Of a stretch of 64,000 nt of DNA, positions 46,967 to 55,682 are shown one piece after another (positions within the stretch are counted from its first letter, which is position 1; every line of letters begins with the position of its first letter). The stretch comes from an uncultured Pseudomonadota bacterium (lineage in GTDB: Bacteria; Pseudomonadota; Gammaproteobacteria; Ga0077536): contig CAIKBL010000038.1 of assembly GCA_903825645.1 (NCBI GenBank), positions 22,837 through 86,836 of the forward strand, written 5' to 3'. A program made the position numbers and the translations under genes. Below the pieces are notes generated by a model. The model was given only the letters and a program-made list of their open reading frames with translations. It did not search any database and was not told where the DNA came from.

Positions 46967-48550
46967 TCAAGGATCTCCGACTGGATTTTTTCGCGAAGCT
47001 TGCACAAAACCGCGCGTCACGCCCGGCTCACTGCCCTCCAGTAAGCTCTGGAGGCGCCGTCTGACGTCATCCTCATGCCCGTCCTGTTCGACCAACGCGT
47101 ACAGCAGCATAATGCCGCCCGCACTGCCGTGTCCCAACAGACGACTTTCAGCTTCATAGAGCTTGGCGAGTAACTTGCTCGACGTGAAATGGCCGTCTAC
47201 CCAATAGATCTGCCACACCAACATCTCGCGTCCGTCGGACCGACGCTTCAATATTGTCTCGGAGACGGCGTGTATTTCTTTCAAGGTCAACGGATATGTA
47301 GTCGCCGATAAGGATCTCCACGGCTCGTTTTTCTCCCATACAAGCTCGTTGGCGGCGTGGACGATCTCAGCTGTTTGAGACTGTTCCGGATACCACGCGA
47401 TGAGGAGTCCAGCCATGTCCGCGTCTTGGACAAAGGCCTTGCTGAAATAAAGCGGCGTCCCAACGAAATGAGGCTGCCACTGATAATCCGGCGGAGAAAC
47501 CGCTCGCCAAGGACTACTGGGAGATATTAACTGCGCGTCGAAGGCAAGCGCGGGGTGCGCAACGGGTGCGCTTGCATAGCCCCCTAATAATGGCCAGACG
47601 TTAACCGCCAGCAGCGTAACTAGTACGGCACCTAAGGACGAGACCAGCGGGATCTCTTTAGCGGACCGCGATTTCACGGCGGGATCTGCCGGCAATACGG
47701 CGAGCACGGGCTCGCTCCAGATCATCCCGACCGTCATGAGGAGGAAAATAACGATCCCAAAAAACACCCAACCATAGATGTAATGATCTATCCCGAGCGC
47801 AAGCTTCATCCCGCTCAAATGCGCAATCATGACGATTCCATAGGCTCGCAACCAATTCGCAAAGACCGCGACAAGAACGGCCACGCCCATGAAAGTGACG
47901 CGGCGCCAGATTGAACGGTAATTAAGATAGGCGAACAAGATCCCAACCGTAACGGTGGCGATCAGATAACGCATCCCGCTGCAGCCACTCACCACCGACC
48001 ACGTGCCGCTCGGGATGATGAACAGACTACCCTCACGATAAACAGGCATGCCCGTTACCCGTAGCGCATAAACCACAAAATCCGCCGTCATGTCGACCAT
48101 GTAAGGGGTCAAGCCATCGCCCATCGGCACGGCAAGGAAAAGAAACCCGAGCGGGAACGCGATGGTCTCGCACCATTCCCATCCCATGATGAAGAGGATG
48201 GCACTGAGAATCATCGCCACCAGCATCAGCTCTTGCACAACATGGACGTCCGCCAATAAGGCCAGCGTCCAGATAGCGCCGAAAACACCCAGCGGGCCGA
48301 GCGCCCACCAAGCCGGCGGCGCGTGAATCGCCGAAAGCTCTTGTTTTTTCTGATAGATAAGGTAGAGGGAGATCAGCGGCACTAGCCAACCATGCGCATA
48401 CGTCTCGGAGGTGTTCCAGACATGCACCATCGCGTCGAGGGTATGGCGGTAGGCCAACAGCATAAAGAAAACCACGACGAGCGTCAGGTGCCATCGCTGG
48501 AACGACAGCGTAGACGTCCCAGACCTCCTACTTCGATTTGTCAGGGACAT
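46967..48550 (-). CDS. xrtA: Exosortase A with C-terminal EpsI-like domain
   Basis: A 527-residue protein. The N-terminal 300 residues form the polytopic exosortase. The three catalytic residues can be read: Cys190 in VVSGCSGMRYL, Arg235 in FANWLRAYGIV and His256 in LGIDHYIYGW. The remaining 220 residues after the last membrane segment are a periplasmic EpsI-like domain (ISPSSPWRAVSPPDYQWQPH and VQIYWVDGHF regions). Exosortase cleaves PEP-CTERM tails at the outer face of the inner membrane and releases or transfers the protein. In this window the probable substrate is the PEP-CTERM protein at 62903-63799. The gene abuts the preceding glycosyltransferase gene without a gap. Confidence 0.96.
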   Translation of the reverse strand: MSLTNRSRRSGTSTLSFQRWHLTLVVVFFMLLAYRHTLDAMVHVWNTSETYAHGWLVPLISLYLIYQKKQELSAIHAPPAWWALGPLGVFGAIWTLALLADVHVVQELMLVAMILSAILFIMGWEWCETIAFPLGFLFLAVPMGDGLTPYMVDMTADFVVYALRVTGMPVYREGSLFIIPSGTWSVVSGCSGMRYLIATVTVGILFAYLNYRSIWRRVTFMGVAVLVAVFANWLRAYGIVMIAHLSGMKLALGIDHYIYGWVFFGIVIFLLMTVGMIWSEPVLAVLPADPAVKSRSAKEIPLVSSLGAVLVTLLAVNVWPLLGGYASAPVAHPALAFDAQLISPSSPWRAVSPPDYQWQPHFVGTPLYFSKAFVQDADMAGLLIAWYPEQSQTAEIVHAANELVWEKNEPWRSLSATTYPLTLKEIHAVSETILKRRSDGREMLVWQIYWVDGHFTSSKLLAKLYEAESRLLGHGSAGGIMLLYALVEQDGHEDDVRRRLQSLLEGSEPGVTRGFVQASRKNPVGDP

Positions 48551-49747
48551 TTAGGCTTCCAGAACTTCCTGCAGCTTTTGCAAATTTCGGTTCCAATCGT
48601 GTGCCTTCTGCACATAAGCACGACCCGCATTGCCCGTCGCGTGAATGCCCTCTTCTAACAAGGCAACACAGAGGGTGGCGAAATGGGCCGCATCGTCGGC
48701 GTGATACAGTGCGGCGCTTTCTGCGGCCTCAATCCCCTCAAACGCTTCTGGAGTGCCCACCACGTGTTTCTCCATCGCCATGGCCTCCAGCACTTTATTC
48801 TGAACCCCACGCGCGATGCGTAGCGGAGCTACCACCCCCCTGGCGTACTGCAGGAATGGTCTCACGTCAGGGACCGAGCCGGTCACATAGACACCCGCAC
48901 GCCTCGCTAAAACCTGGACTTCAGCGGTGGGGCGGGAACCCACTATCCAGAACTCTGCGTCCGGGCAGCGCTGTCGAACCTGCGGGAAGATGGTGTGCGC
49001 AAACCAACTGACCGCATCCACATTGGCCCAGTAATCCATCGCGCCCGTGAAGACCAGGACGGGGTTCCGGGTTGGGTAAGGATTGGCGCGTCCCGGGGTG
49101 CGGGCAAAATAGTCGAGGTCAACCCCGTTATCCACATGCGATACCGAAGTCAGCGGCTCATCGAGTAAAAAGTTGAAGAGTCGCGCTTCTGCCGCCGAGA
49201 CAAACAAGCTGGCTTGCGCCCGTTTTGCAAGTCGCTGTTCATAGGCGAAAAGTTTCTTAGCCTCCCGGCGATAGAGCGCGCGGATGGGCCAGGGCTTGGC
49301 GGCGGCGTAGGCTCGCCATTTTTCTGAATCCACGTCGACGAAATCGACGACCAAGCGCATTGCGTCAAATTTCGGTCCCATCACGTATTGGGCCATCGTC
49401 GAGGAGAAAATCAATACACGCGAGAAGGTATGCGCCTGCACCGTGCGCGCAAGCCACTGGGCTAGACGCGTGTCCCGGTAATAGGGTAACCCGAGCGCTT
49501 CCCCGGTCAACAAGCCCCGCAAGCTCTCGAGGCGACGCCAAACCGGCTGGATCGGTACCGCGCACAAATCGGTACAGTACTGACCGACCTTGTCTTGGTA
49601 TTTCAAATCCGCGGGATCGTCAATAAAAGTGCCGAGATGAATTTTGTAATGGCGTGCCAGGAACTGGAGGATATGAAAAGAGCGAATCTTGTCACCTTTA
49701 TCTGGCGGATAAGGCAGCCGATGACAAAGGAACAAAAGATTTTCCAT
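48551..49747 (-). CDS. Exosortase A-associated sugar transferase (GT4)
   Basis: A 398-residue GT-B enzyme beginning MENLLFLCHRLPYPPDKGDK with IRSFHILQFLARHYKIHLGT, the start I associate with the PEP-CTERM/EpsH1 sugar transferase family (TIGR03087 type). The C-terminal domain has VFTGAMDYWANVDAVSWFAH and KVLEAMAMEKHVVGTPEAFE. It is one of the core genes that accompany xrtA. Separated by 3 bases from the FemAB-like gene upstream and directly abutting xrtA downstream. Confidence 0.94.
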   Translation of the reverse strand: MENLLFLCHRLPYPPDKGDKIRSFHILQFLARHYKIHLGTFIDDPADLKYQDKVGQYCTDLCAVPIQPVWRRLESLRGLLTGEALGLPYYRDTRLAQWLARTVQAHTFSRVLIFSSTMAQYVMGPKFDAMRLVVDFVDVDSEKWRAYAAAKPWPIRALYRREAKKLFAYEQRLAKRAQASLFVSAAEARLFNFLLDEPLTSVSHVDNGVDLDYFARTPGRANPYPTRNPVLVFTGAMDYWANVDAVSWFAHTIFPQVRQRCPDAEFWIVGSRPTAEVQVLARRAGVYVTGSVPDVRPFLQYARGVVAPLRIARGVQNKVLEAMAMEKHVVGTPEAFEGIEAAESAALYHADDAAHFATLCVALLEEGIHATGNAGRAYVQKAHDWNRNLQKLQEVLEA

Positions 49748-49750
49748 ACG

Positions 49751-50812
49751 TCAGGCGAGATAAGGGGAAATCAGCGGTCCCAAAAAATTAGCGAGCGGGA
49801 GGGGAAGTCGTTTCCAGACATCAATAGCCAGAGAGTATTGGGGATTATTGGGGCTCCGATTCGGGAATTCTTCGGCCGTCACCAGATGATATTCGTACGC
49901 TAGCGGGGTGGGCTCGAAGCCCCAGTTTTTCTTGAAGGCAAAAGAGCCGGAACCCGTCTTGCTTCGACCGTAATCAAAGCGCGTCAGACCCGATTCCGTT
50001 GCCCGTCGCATCACTTCCCAATACATGAAGTCGTACGCCTTCAGGTTCCGTGCCAGCGGCAAGCCACCGCCGTAATACGGCATGATGGTGTTTTTGTATT
50101 TGAAGGAAAAAACAGACGCTACCGGCGTTTTCCCATGATAGACCGTCGTGATTTCGGCGCGAGTCGCAAACAGCTCGTGCAGCGTCTGAAAATATCGTCG
50201 GGGAAACACCGGTGTCCCCAGATTACGCACACTGGTCGCATAAATTTTAAAAAACACGTCCAGATCAGGTGCCTCGCGACTGATAAGTCCTGCCTCAATG
50301 CCTTTACGGACGACTGCGCGTTGCTTGCGGGGGATAGCCTTCATATTCCCTTCCACGTCTGGCGCGAGAGTCCGACTGAAGTTGACGTAGACCGCATCTT
50401 TGCAAGGGAGATGGTCGAACGCTCGTCTGGAATGACGCAATTCAAGATAACCGACGCGGGCGCGTTCAGCTCGCTGGACGGCTTCGTCAATCAAAGCAGT
50501 CCCGGCTGCACTGTCCTGCGCGAGGATCCCGGCCTCAACGCAAAAGGGCAGAGACACCATGGCATCGCCGAAAATGCGGCTACTGAGACGCATGATCGGC
50601 AGCACCCCGACAATCTGCCCGTGCCGCCGGGCAACAAGGTAGTGCGCTTCAAAACCCACACTGCGCGTCAGGACGTCACGCCATTGAAACAGATGGAAAA
50701 AACTGCCCGAGGGGTGCTCGTCGACGAATTTATTCCAAGCCATTTCATCCGCGGGCTGCGCTTCCGAAACCCGCACCACGGACAGGTCTTCCGCGGATAA
50801 CGTCGGACTCAC
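49751..50812 (-). CDS. FemAB-related protein, XrtA/PEP-CTERM system-associated
   Basis: About 353 residues of the FemAB/GNAT-like superfamily. Motifs: SGSFFHLFQWRDVLTRSVGF near the N-terminus, AIPRKQRAVVRKGIEAGL, YYGGGLPLARNLKAYDFMYW and RFDYGRSKTGSGSFAFKKNW. FemAB proteins transfer aminoacyl groups from tRNA; the exosortase-linked group (TIGR03019 type) may add amino acids to the glycan. The track starts at 50854, inside the previous gene; I use the GTG at 50812, which overlaps its stop as GTGA. Confidence 0.93.
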   Translation of the reverse strand: MSPTLSAEDLSVVRVSEAQPADEMAWNKFVDEHPSGSFFHLFQWRDVLTRSVGFEAHYLVARRHGQIVGVLPIMRLSSRIFGDAMVSLPFCVEAGILAQDSAAGTALIDEAVQRAERARVGYLELRHSRRAFDHLPCKDAVYVNFSRTLAPDVEGNMKAIPRKQRAVVRKGIEAGLISREAPDLDVFFKIYATSVRNLGTPVFPRRYFQTLHELFATRAEITTVYHGKTPVASVFSFKYKNTIMPYYGGGLPLARNLKAYDFMYWEVMRRATESGLTRFDYGRSKTGSGSFAFKKNWGFEPTPLAYEYHLVTAEEFPNRSPNNPQYSLAIDVWKRLPLPLANFLGPLISPYLA

Positions 50813-51672
50813 AAACGTTCCCCTGATAGAAAAACCTGATCCATCCGACCCCATGAAAAATCGCTCAGCAAGCGCTCCAGACGCGCTTTAACCCGTCGCA
50901 GATTAAGGTAATGCCGAAAGCGGGTCCGCAGCGGGAGAGCCGATTGCCGGGGTTGCTCTGGGTCGAGCTCCCACGGATGCATATAGAAATTGCAGGCTTG
51001 CGCCTCACGACGGTTGACCCGATTGATGCACCAACGTGTAATCGGATACGGGTAGAGCCGGAAAAAACCGCCCCCGCCGCAAGGCACATTGATACCGCCG
51101 ATCCTGACCGTTGATAGCGGAATTTCGATGATCCCCGAGCGGTGTCGGTACGCGTGCCGAGGCGCATCCGGGATCCCATAGAGATCATGCCGAATAGGTG
51201 CCACGCTCGAGCTGTAATGATGTTCGCTCTCGGCTAGCACGTCGTATACCCAATGGTTATCTCGGGTGAAGGAAAACGTGGGCGCGCGATAACCCCGAAT
51301 CGCTTTGCCCGCGATATCTTCTAGTAAATGCTTAGTCCTGATGACGTCGGCGCGAAATTGATGCGGTTGCATTTCCGTGACGCGTGTATGGTCGTAACCA
51401 TGACTTGCGAGCTCATGTCCCGCGTCGACAATGCGTCTGATGAGCTGTGGATTTCGTTCGGCGACCCAGCCGAGTGTGAAGAAAGTGCCACAGATCTGGA
51501 AGCGTTCGAGCAGATCAAGCAGACGAGACGTGCTGCCTGCCACGCGCTGAGGCTGTGTGGCCCACGCCGCTTTGGGAATATGGTGCTCAAACGCCGAGAC
51601 CTGGAAATAATCTTCCACATCAACGGTAAAAGCGTTCATCTGCTTAAGATTTTGTGCGCCGATCTGACTCAT
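50809..51672 (-). CDS. XrtA-associated polysaccharide deacetylase (DUF3473 type)
   Basis: About 287 residues. CE4-type motifs: NAFTVDVEDYFQVSAFE (first Asp motif in the form VDVEDYF), LASHGYDHTRVTEMQ (two metal His) and GYRAPTFSFT. The C-terminal part with FYMHPWELDPEQPR is typical of the DUF3473 tail in exosortase loci (TIGR03006 type). The track starts at 51714. The ATG at 51672 (MSQIGAQNL) has a ggag ribosome site 4 bases upstream, so I use it; the ATG at 51639 (MNAFTV) is a close alternative. Likely deacetylates the exopolysaccharide. Confidence 0.93.
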   Translation of the reverse strand: MSQIGAQNLKQMNAFTVDVEDYFQVSAFEHHIPKAAWATQPQRVAGSTSRLLDLLERFQICGTFFTLGWVAERNPQLIRRIVDAGHELASHGYDHTRVTEMQPHQFRADVIRTKHLLEDIAGKAIRGYRAPTFSFTRDNHWVYDVLAESEHHYSSSVAPIRHDLYGIPDAPRHAYRHRSGIIEIPLSTVRIGGINVPCGGGGFFRLYPYPITRWCINRVNRREAQACNFYMHPWELDPEQPRQSALPLRTRFRHYLNLRRVKARLERLLSDFSWGRMDQVFLSGERL

Positions 51673-51786
51673 GCTGCTCCGAACCAACGGGTGGGTGACA
51701 GCGAGAACTATCACTAAACGCTGCGCGCCAGTAATTCCAGCATGCTAGGAAACTATCGGTCTAATAGGGGAGAGCTTGAGCCTCTG

Positions 51787-52935
51787 CTATTTTCGCGAAA
51801 CCGCAAAACCGACCAAAGCAAAAACGACCAACAACGCAGCGACTCCAATTGCGCGCCATCGAATACGCGTCGGTGCTGACTGCGGACGAAAACCCGGGGC
51901 CTCTGCGGCGAAGCTTTCCATCCCGCGCCGCGCCACTTCTCCCGATAGGTTGTCAAACGCGCGTTGCATCGTCGCGAGCTTCGCTTCTAGCTTCTTAATT
52001 TCCGTGGCTTGGTTACCTACTGGGTTCGCGATACCCTGAGCTCCAGACGCGAGCCCGCTGCGTCCCGTCTGAGCGGGTGGGGTAAGGCGCACTTCGGCAG
52101 ATTCGTCCTCCTCCCTACCCGCTTCTTGCTCCGTCGCGATTTCGCTCGTGATGTCGCGTAGATCTTGGAAAGTGATCCGAGTAGATTCCTCGAGACTCGC
52201 ATTGAGGAGTAGGCGGTCCATCAGCGTATTAATTCGCCTCGGGACGCCCGAAGTAAACTGGTACACGCCCAGAAACACGTCGGTCTCGATCTCGGGGCTC
52301 ACAGACCAACCGACTTTCGCGAGACGATGTTTAATATAGGTCTCGGTCTCCGGCGGCGAAAGAGGCTTTAAGTGATAGGCCGCAAGTACACGCTGACGAA
52401 GTTGCTCGAGCCCCGGGGAGCGCATCATCGCTCGGAATTCGCGCTGCCCCAGCAGGAAACTTTGAACCACCGGGATCCCCTCGTGGTCGAAGTTAGAGAG
52501 CATGCGCAGCTCTTCCAGCGAGCTGCGCGGCAAATTCTGAACCTCATCGACGACCAGCAGAACGCGTTTGCCCTCGGCTACACAGCTCTTGAAGAACGCT
52601 TCAAGCTGTTTCAATAGTGCCGCCTTCGAGAGACGCTCATACGGCAGATCGAATTCTGCGCAGACCAGCCTGATTAAGTCACTCTCATTAAGATTCGTCG
52701 ATACTATCTTCGCGGCGATGATGTCTTGTGAATGGATTTCTTTAAACAGATTATTCACCAACATCGTTTTGCCGGTACCGACGTCGCCGGTGACGATGAT
52801 GAAACCCTGACCCTGCTGAATTCCATAGCGAAGATACGCCATCGCCCGCTGGTGGCCAGCACTCTGGAAATAGAAGGCGGGGTCAGGGTTTAGCTGAAAC
52901 GGCTTGCCCGAGAGACGATAGAACGCTTCATACAC
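51787..52935 (-). CDS. XrtA-associated ExeA-like ATPase
   Basis: A 382-residue AAA-type ATPase beginning MYEAFYRLSGKPFQLNPDPA, as in ExeA/GspA and MSHA-type ATPases. Walker A is VTGDVGTGKTMLVNNLF (about residues 47-63); Walker B is VLLVVDEVQNLP. A C-terminal membrane segment (IGVAALLVVFALVGFAVSRK) ends the protein, with a charged and a coiled-coil-like part before it. This is the secretion ATPase family linked to PEP-CTERM loci (TIGR03015 type). It may energise assembly of the export complex through the cell wall. Confidence 0.94.
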   Translation of the reverse strand: MYEAFYRLSGKPFQLNPDPAFYFQSAGHQRAMAYLRYGIQQGQGFIIVTGDVGTGKTMLVNNLFKEIHSQDIIAAKIVSTNLNESDLIRLVCAEFDLPYERLSKAALLKQLEAFFKSCVAEGKRVLLVVDEVQNLPRSSLEELRMLSNFDHEGIPVVQSFLLGQREFRAMMRSPGLEQLRQRVLAAYHLKPLSPPETETYIKHRLAKVGWSVSPEIETDVFLGVYQFTSGVPRRINTLMDRLLLNASLEESTRITFQDLRDITSEIATEQEAGREEDESAEVRLTPPAQTGRSGLASGAQGIANPVGNQATEIKKLEAKLATMQRAFDNLSGEVARRGMESFAAEAPGFRPQSAPTRIRWRAIGVAALLVVFALVGFAVSRK

Positions 52936-52953
52936 GATGAGGGCTCCTACGCG

Positions 52954-54642
52954 TTAGTACGCGTAGCTAATACTGCCAACCACCATATTTTCCTGATAGC
53001 TGTTGCTGCTCAGACTGGACTGGTTCTCGGCATAGGAGTAGCTGAGGCGACCCGAGACATGTCGACCAAAGGCGTAACTCAGGCTAGGCGTGACGAAAAG
53101 CACGAGATTCGTGCCCTGGTTGCCATTGGTGGGGCCAGCGGTAAACCCCTGCTGATTCCCGGTTCGATTCTGGATCTGTACGCTCAGGTTGCCGGTCAGT
53201 TTTTTGCCCATGGTGCGGGACCAAGTGAAGTCGGTTCCGGTCATCTTCTCGGCATTTCCGTTGGGCGTCCCTAAGGTGCCGTCTTGCTCGTCGCGATAGA
53301 CACTCATGGTGTAGCTATTGGCGCGATATTGATAGTTGATCTCCGCCCGGAGTGTCCGCGACAGAAAAACCTGATTGGTGAGCAGCAGGTTCGAATTTGA
53401 AAGCGCCGGGTTGATTAGGCTAAGCGGATTGAATGGCGTATTGCCGGCATTCCCCAATCCCCCCGTGTTCTGGAATAGCTGCTGCTGTTGCTGCTGAAGA
53501 AGCTCCGAGGTCGTCTGCAAGCTTTCCTGGTACGAGCCGTTGACGGACAGCCTGTGAAAACGATGCGTGAAGTTGAAATTCTTGGTCGCGCCGAACGGGC
53601 GATGGCCATAAGTGCCCGTCAGACTGGTCCGCGGTGAAAGCGAATACGTCGCGCCCGCGCTCCAAGTCTGACCGTTCTGCTGCTGCCCTTGGTTGACCTG
53701 GTACTGATCGTTTTCATAGCCGATAGACCCGATAAGACGAAGGTGTCGCGTCGCCTGGTATCCCAAGTTCAACATGGTCTGCTCAATCGTGGATTGGGTC
53801 TGATTGGCTGATTGGAAAGTACCTGGAAGCACACTATTACCCGAGTTATAACTTTGCGCGGAATAATCCAGGCTCCAGGTGAATCGCGCGAACTGTCGGC
53901 CACTCGCAAGACTCACGTTAACATTGTTATTGCTCCCGCTGCCCGCCAGATTTTGTTGATTCCCGGTTTGATTGTTAATGCTACTTTCACTGAAAGTTGT
54001 TGACGCGTTCAGCGTCGCAAAATTACCAAACTGATGAACAAGACGGGGCGTAACCCCATAGTTCATCGAATCCGCATTATTCCCACCATAGTTCGTGAAG
54101 TTATTGAGCGTGATTCGCCCTAAGTTGTTCTGCACCGTTGGTGCCATGGACGCGAACGCATCGACATAGAAGGTGCGGGGTACTAATTCCGTCTTCAGCG
54201 AACTGTTCAAATATTGGGTGAGGTTGCTCTGGTTCGAATTTTCTGCGTAAACATAGTCCTCGAGGACATAGTTGGCAGACAACGTGGCCCGGGCTGTTCT
54301 GCCAACGAGAGAAACGCCTGGCGAAAGCGTCGTCACAAAATCACCTTTCTCTTGGCCGGCCGGCGCTGCATTGACGTTATCGCTGTAGGTTTCCGACGTG
54401 CCAAAAATCGGCGTAATGAACCATCCGCCCAAGGGCGCGGCCGCCGGATTGCCTCCGCCTCCGCCTCCGCCTCCGGCGCCGCCACCGCCGAAGCCGCCAC
54501 CGAAGCCGCCACCGAAGCCGCCACCGAAGCCGCCGCGCGCCCCACCGAAAGGCGCGATCTGCGCGTGCGCGTTACCGATGAGTACCGCGGCTGCGGCGAC
54601 AACAATCCATCGCGCTGATAGGACTTTGGCCCGGAATGTCAT
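52954..54642 (-). CDS. PEP-CTERM system-associated outer-membrane beta-barrel protein with Gly-rich N-terminus
   Basis: A 562-residue protein with a signal peptide ending GNAHA (residue about 27). A low-complexity Gly/Phe stretch follows (repeats of GGFG, then a run of Gly), and then about 500 residues of alternating polar/hydrophobic strands with many Asn, Gln, Tyr and Ser, ending MVVGSISYAY. The last strand ends in an aromatic residue, as in outer-membrane barrels. It matches the uncharacterised family found in exosortase A loci (TIGR03016 type). It probably forms the outer-membrane exit or a surface anchor for the polysaccharide. Gap of 14 bases to the kinase gene and 18 to the ATPase gene. 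Confidence 0.9.
   Translation of the reverse strand: MTFRAKVLSARWIVVAAAAVLIGNAHAQIAPFGGARGGFGGGFGGGFGGGFGGGGAGGGGGGGGNPAAAPLGGWFITPIFGTSETYSDNVNAAPAGQEKGDFVTTLSPGVSLVGRTARATLSANYVLEDYVYAENSNQSNLTQYLNSSLKTELVPRTFYVDAFASMAPTVQNNLGRITLNNFTNYGGNNADSMNYGVTPRLVHQFGNFATLNASTTFSESSINNQTGNQQNLAGSGSNNNVNVSLASGRQFARFTWSLDYSAQSYNSGNSVLPGTFQSANQTQSTIEQTMLNLGYQATRHLRLIGSIGYENDQYQVNQGQQQNGQTWSAGATYSLSPRTSLTGTYGHRPFGATKNFNFTHRFHRLSVNGSYQESLQTTSELLQQQQQQLFQNTGGLGNAGNTPFNPLSLINPALSNSNLLLTNQVFLSRTLRAEINYQYRANSYTMSVYRDEQDGTLGTPNGNAEKMTGTDFTWSRTMGKKLTGNLSVQIQNRTGNQQGFTAGPTNGNQGTNLVLFVTPSLSYAFGRHVSGRLSYSYAENQSSLSSNSYQENMVVGSISYAY
54484..54535 (-). repeat. 12-base tandem repeat coding GGGF
   Basis: About four copies of GGTGGCGGCTTC on the coding strand inside the outer-membrane barrel gene, giving GGFGGGFGGGFGGGFGGGG. 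A second, 6-base repeat (CCTCCG on the plus strand) at about 54452-54476 codes the following Gly run. Copy number could vary by slippage in frame. Confidence 0.9.
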
Positions 54643-54656
54643 GGATTCAAAATTCG

Positions 54657-55682
54657 CTACTTAACCGTCGGTTGATTGGACTGACGCTTGTCGAGTTCAT
54701 TACCGTAGCCATAGCCGTACCCATAGCCGTAGCCATACCCGTAAGAGCGTCCGATAGCCCGGTGGCGGACTTTATTCAACACCACACCTGCAATCGGCAC
54801 GTGCTCTAAGGCGTTAAGGGCGTGCTTCAATGCTTCCTGTGTGGTTTTGTAGGCTTCCACCACCAAGACTACCTGTCCGATCATGGGTGCTAGCGCCGCC
54901 GCACCCGACGTCGCTAAAACCGGCGGCGCATCAAAAATGATGATGCGATCGGGATAGCGCTCCGCGAGCTCGCGTGTCAAATCGAACATCGCCTGACTGG
55001 CGAGGCGCTCCGTAATGCCCGCGCGCACCGTTCCCGCCGGCAGAAAACTCAACGAAGGGACATTAGTGCGCAGAATGAGATCGGCCAAATCCAGCTCCGG
55101 ATGTGTCAAATAGTCGTACATTCCCGTGCGGCTATAGGCACCGAATAATTTGCTCAGGTCGGATTTTAAGATGTCGATATCCACGGCAAGCACGGTCCGG
55201 TCGATTTCCATCGCCAGACTCAATGCCAGATTCATCGAGGTGTACGTTTTGCCCTCCCCCGGGGCAGAGCTCGTCACCATAATCAAGTTCGAGGGCGCCC
55301 GAGATGGATTCACGCCCGGCACCATATTGGCAATCAATTTCCGTTTAATTTCCTGGAACTCCTCCGATAACCGCATGGCCGGGTTGTTCGGGACGAGAAA
55401 GCCGAGTTTCCCGAGCAGCTCAAAGTCTATTTCTACTAGACCGGTCCGGCGGACCGCGGTCGCCGCGAGTGCTTCCAGATCACCATTTTTTCTTGGTTCA
55501 TCCTGCGGACGGGACGTCGATTTGCGCTCCAGATCTGCGTGAAGGGGGTTCTCCGCGTCAGACACTGGACGGGAGGCCGCGTCCGTTGCCAGGGGTTGCT
55601 CATCGCCCAAGACGACTTCTTTATCGCCTACAGATTCCGTTGTTCCGTCCAATTTGCGCATTGCTTTTTCGATGGTGCTCAT
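54657..55682 (-). CDS. XrtA-associated tyrosine autokinase (BY-kinase)
   Basis: A 341-residue cytoplasmic BY-kinase. Walker A is VTSSAPGEGKTYTSMNLAL, the A' segment is VLAVDIDILKSDLSKLFG (an unusual form, usually DxDxRxP), and Walker B is IIIFDAPPVL. The C-terminus has seven Tyr alternating with Gly (SYGYGYGYGYGYGYGN), the autophosphorylation cluster. These kinases pair with a chain-length protein and control polymer length and export through their phosphorylation state. The start overlaps the stop of the chain-length gene (ATGA). TIGR03018 type. Confidence 0.94.
   Translation of the reverse strand: MSTIEKAMRKLDGTTESVGDKEVVLGDEQPLATDAASRPVSDAENPLHADLERKSTSRPQDEPRKNGDLEALAATAVRRTGLVEIDFELLGKLGFLVPNNPAMRLSEEFQEIKRKLIANMVPGVNPSRAPSNLIMVTSSAPGEGKTYTSMNLALSLAMEIDRTVLAVDIDILKSDLSKLFGAYSRTGMYDYLTHPELDLADLILRTNVPSLSFLPAGTVRAGITERLASQAMFDLTRELAERYPDRIIIFDAPPVLATSGAAALAPMIGQVVLVVEAYKTTQEALKHALNALEHVPIAGVVLNKVRHRAIGRSYGYGYGYGYGYGYGNELDKRQSNQPTVK
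54703..54744 (-). repeat. Tyr-Gly codon repeat in the kinase tail
   Basis: The coding strand reads TAC GGx TAT GGx alternating three and a half times, so the tail behaves as a 12-base repeat (TACGGNTATGGN). Tyr codons alternate strictly between TAC and TAT. Confidence 0.88.
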
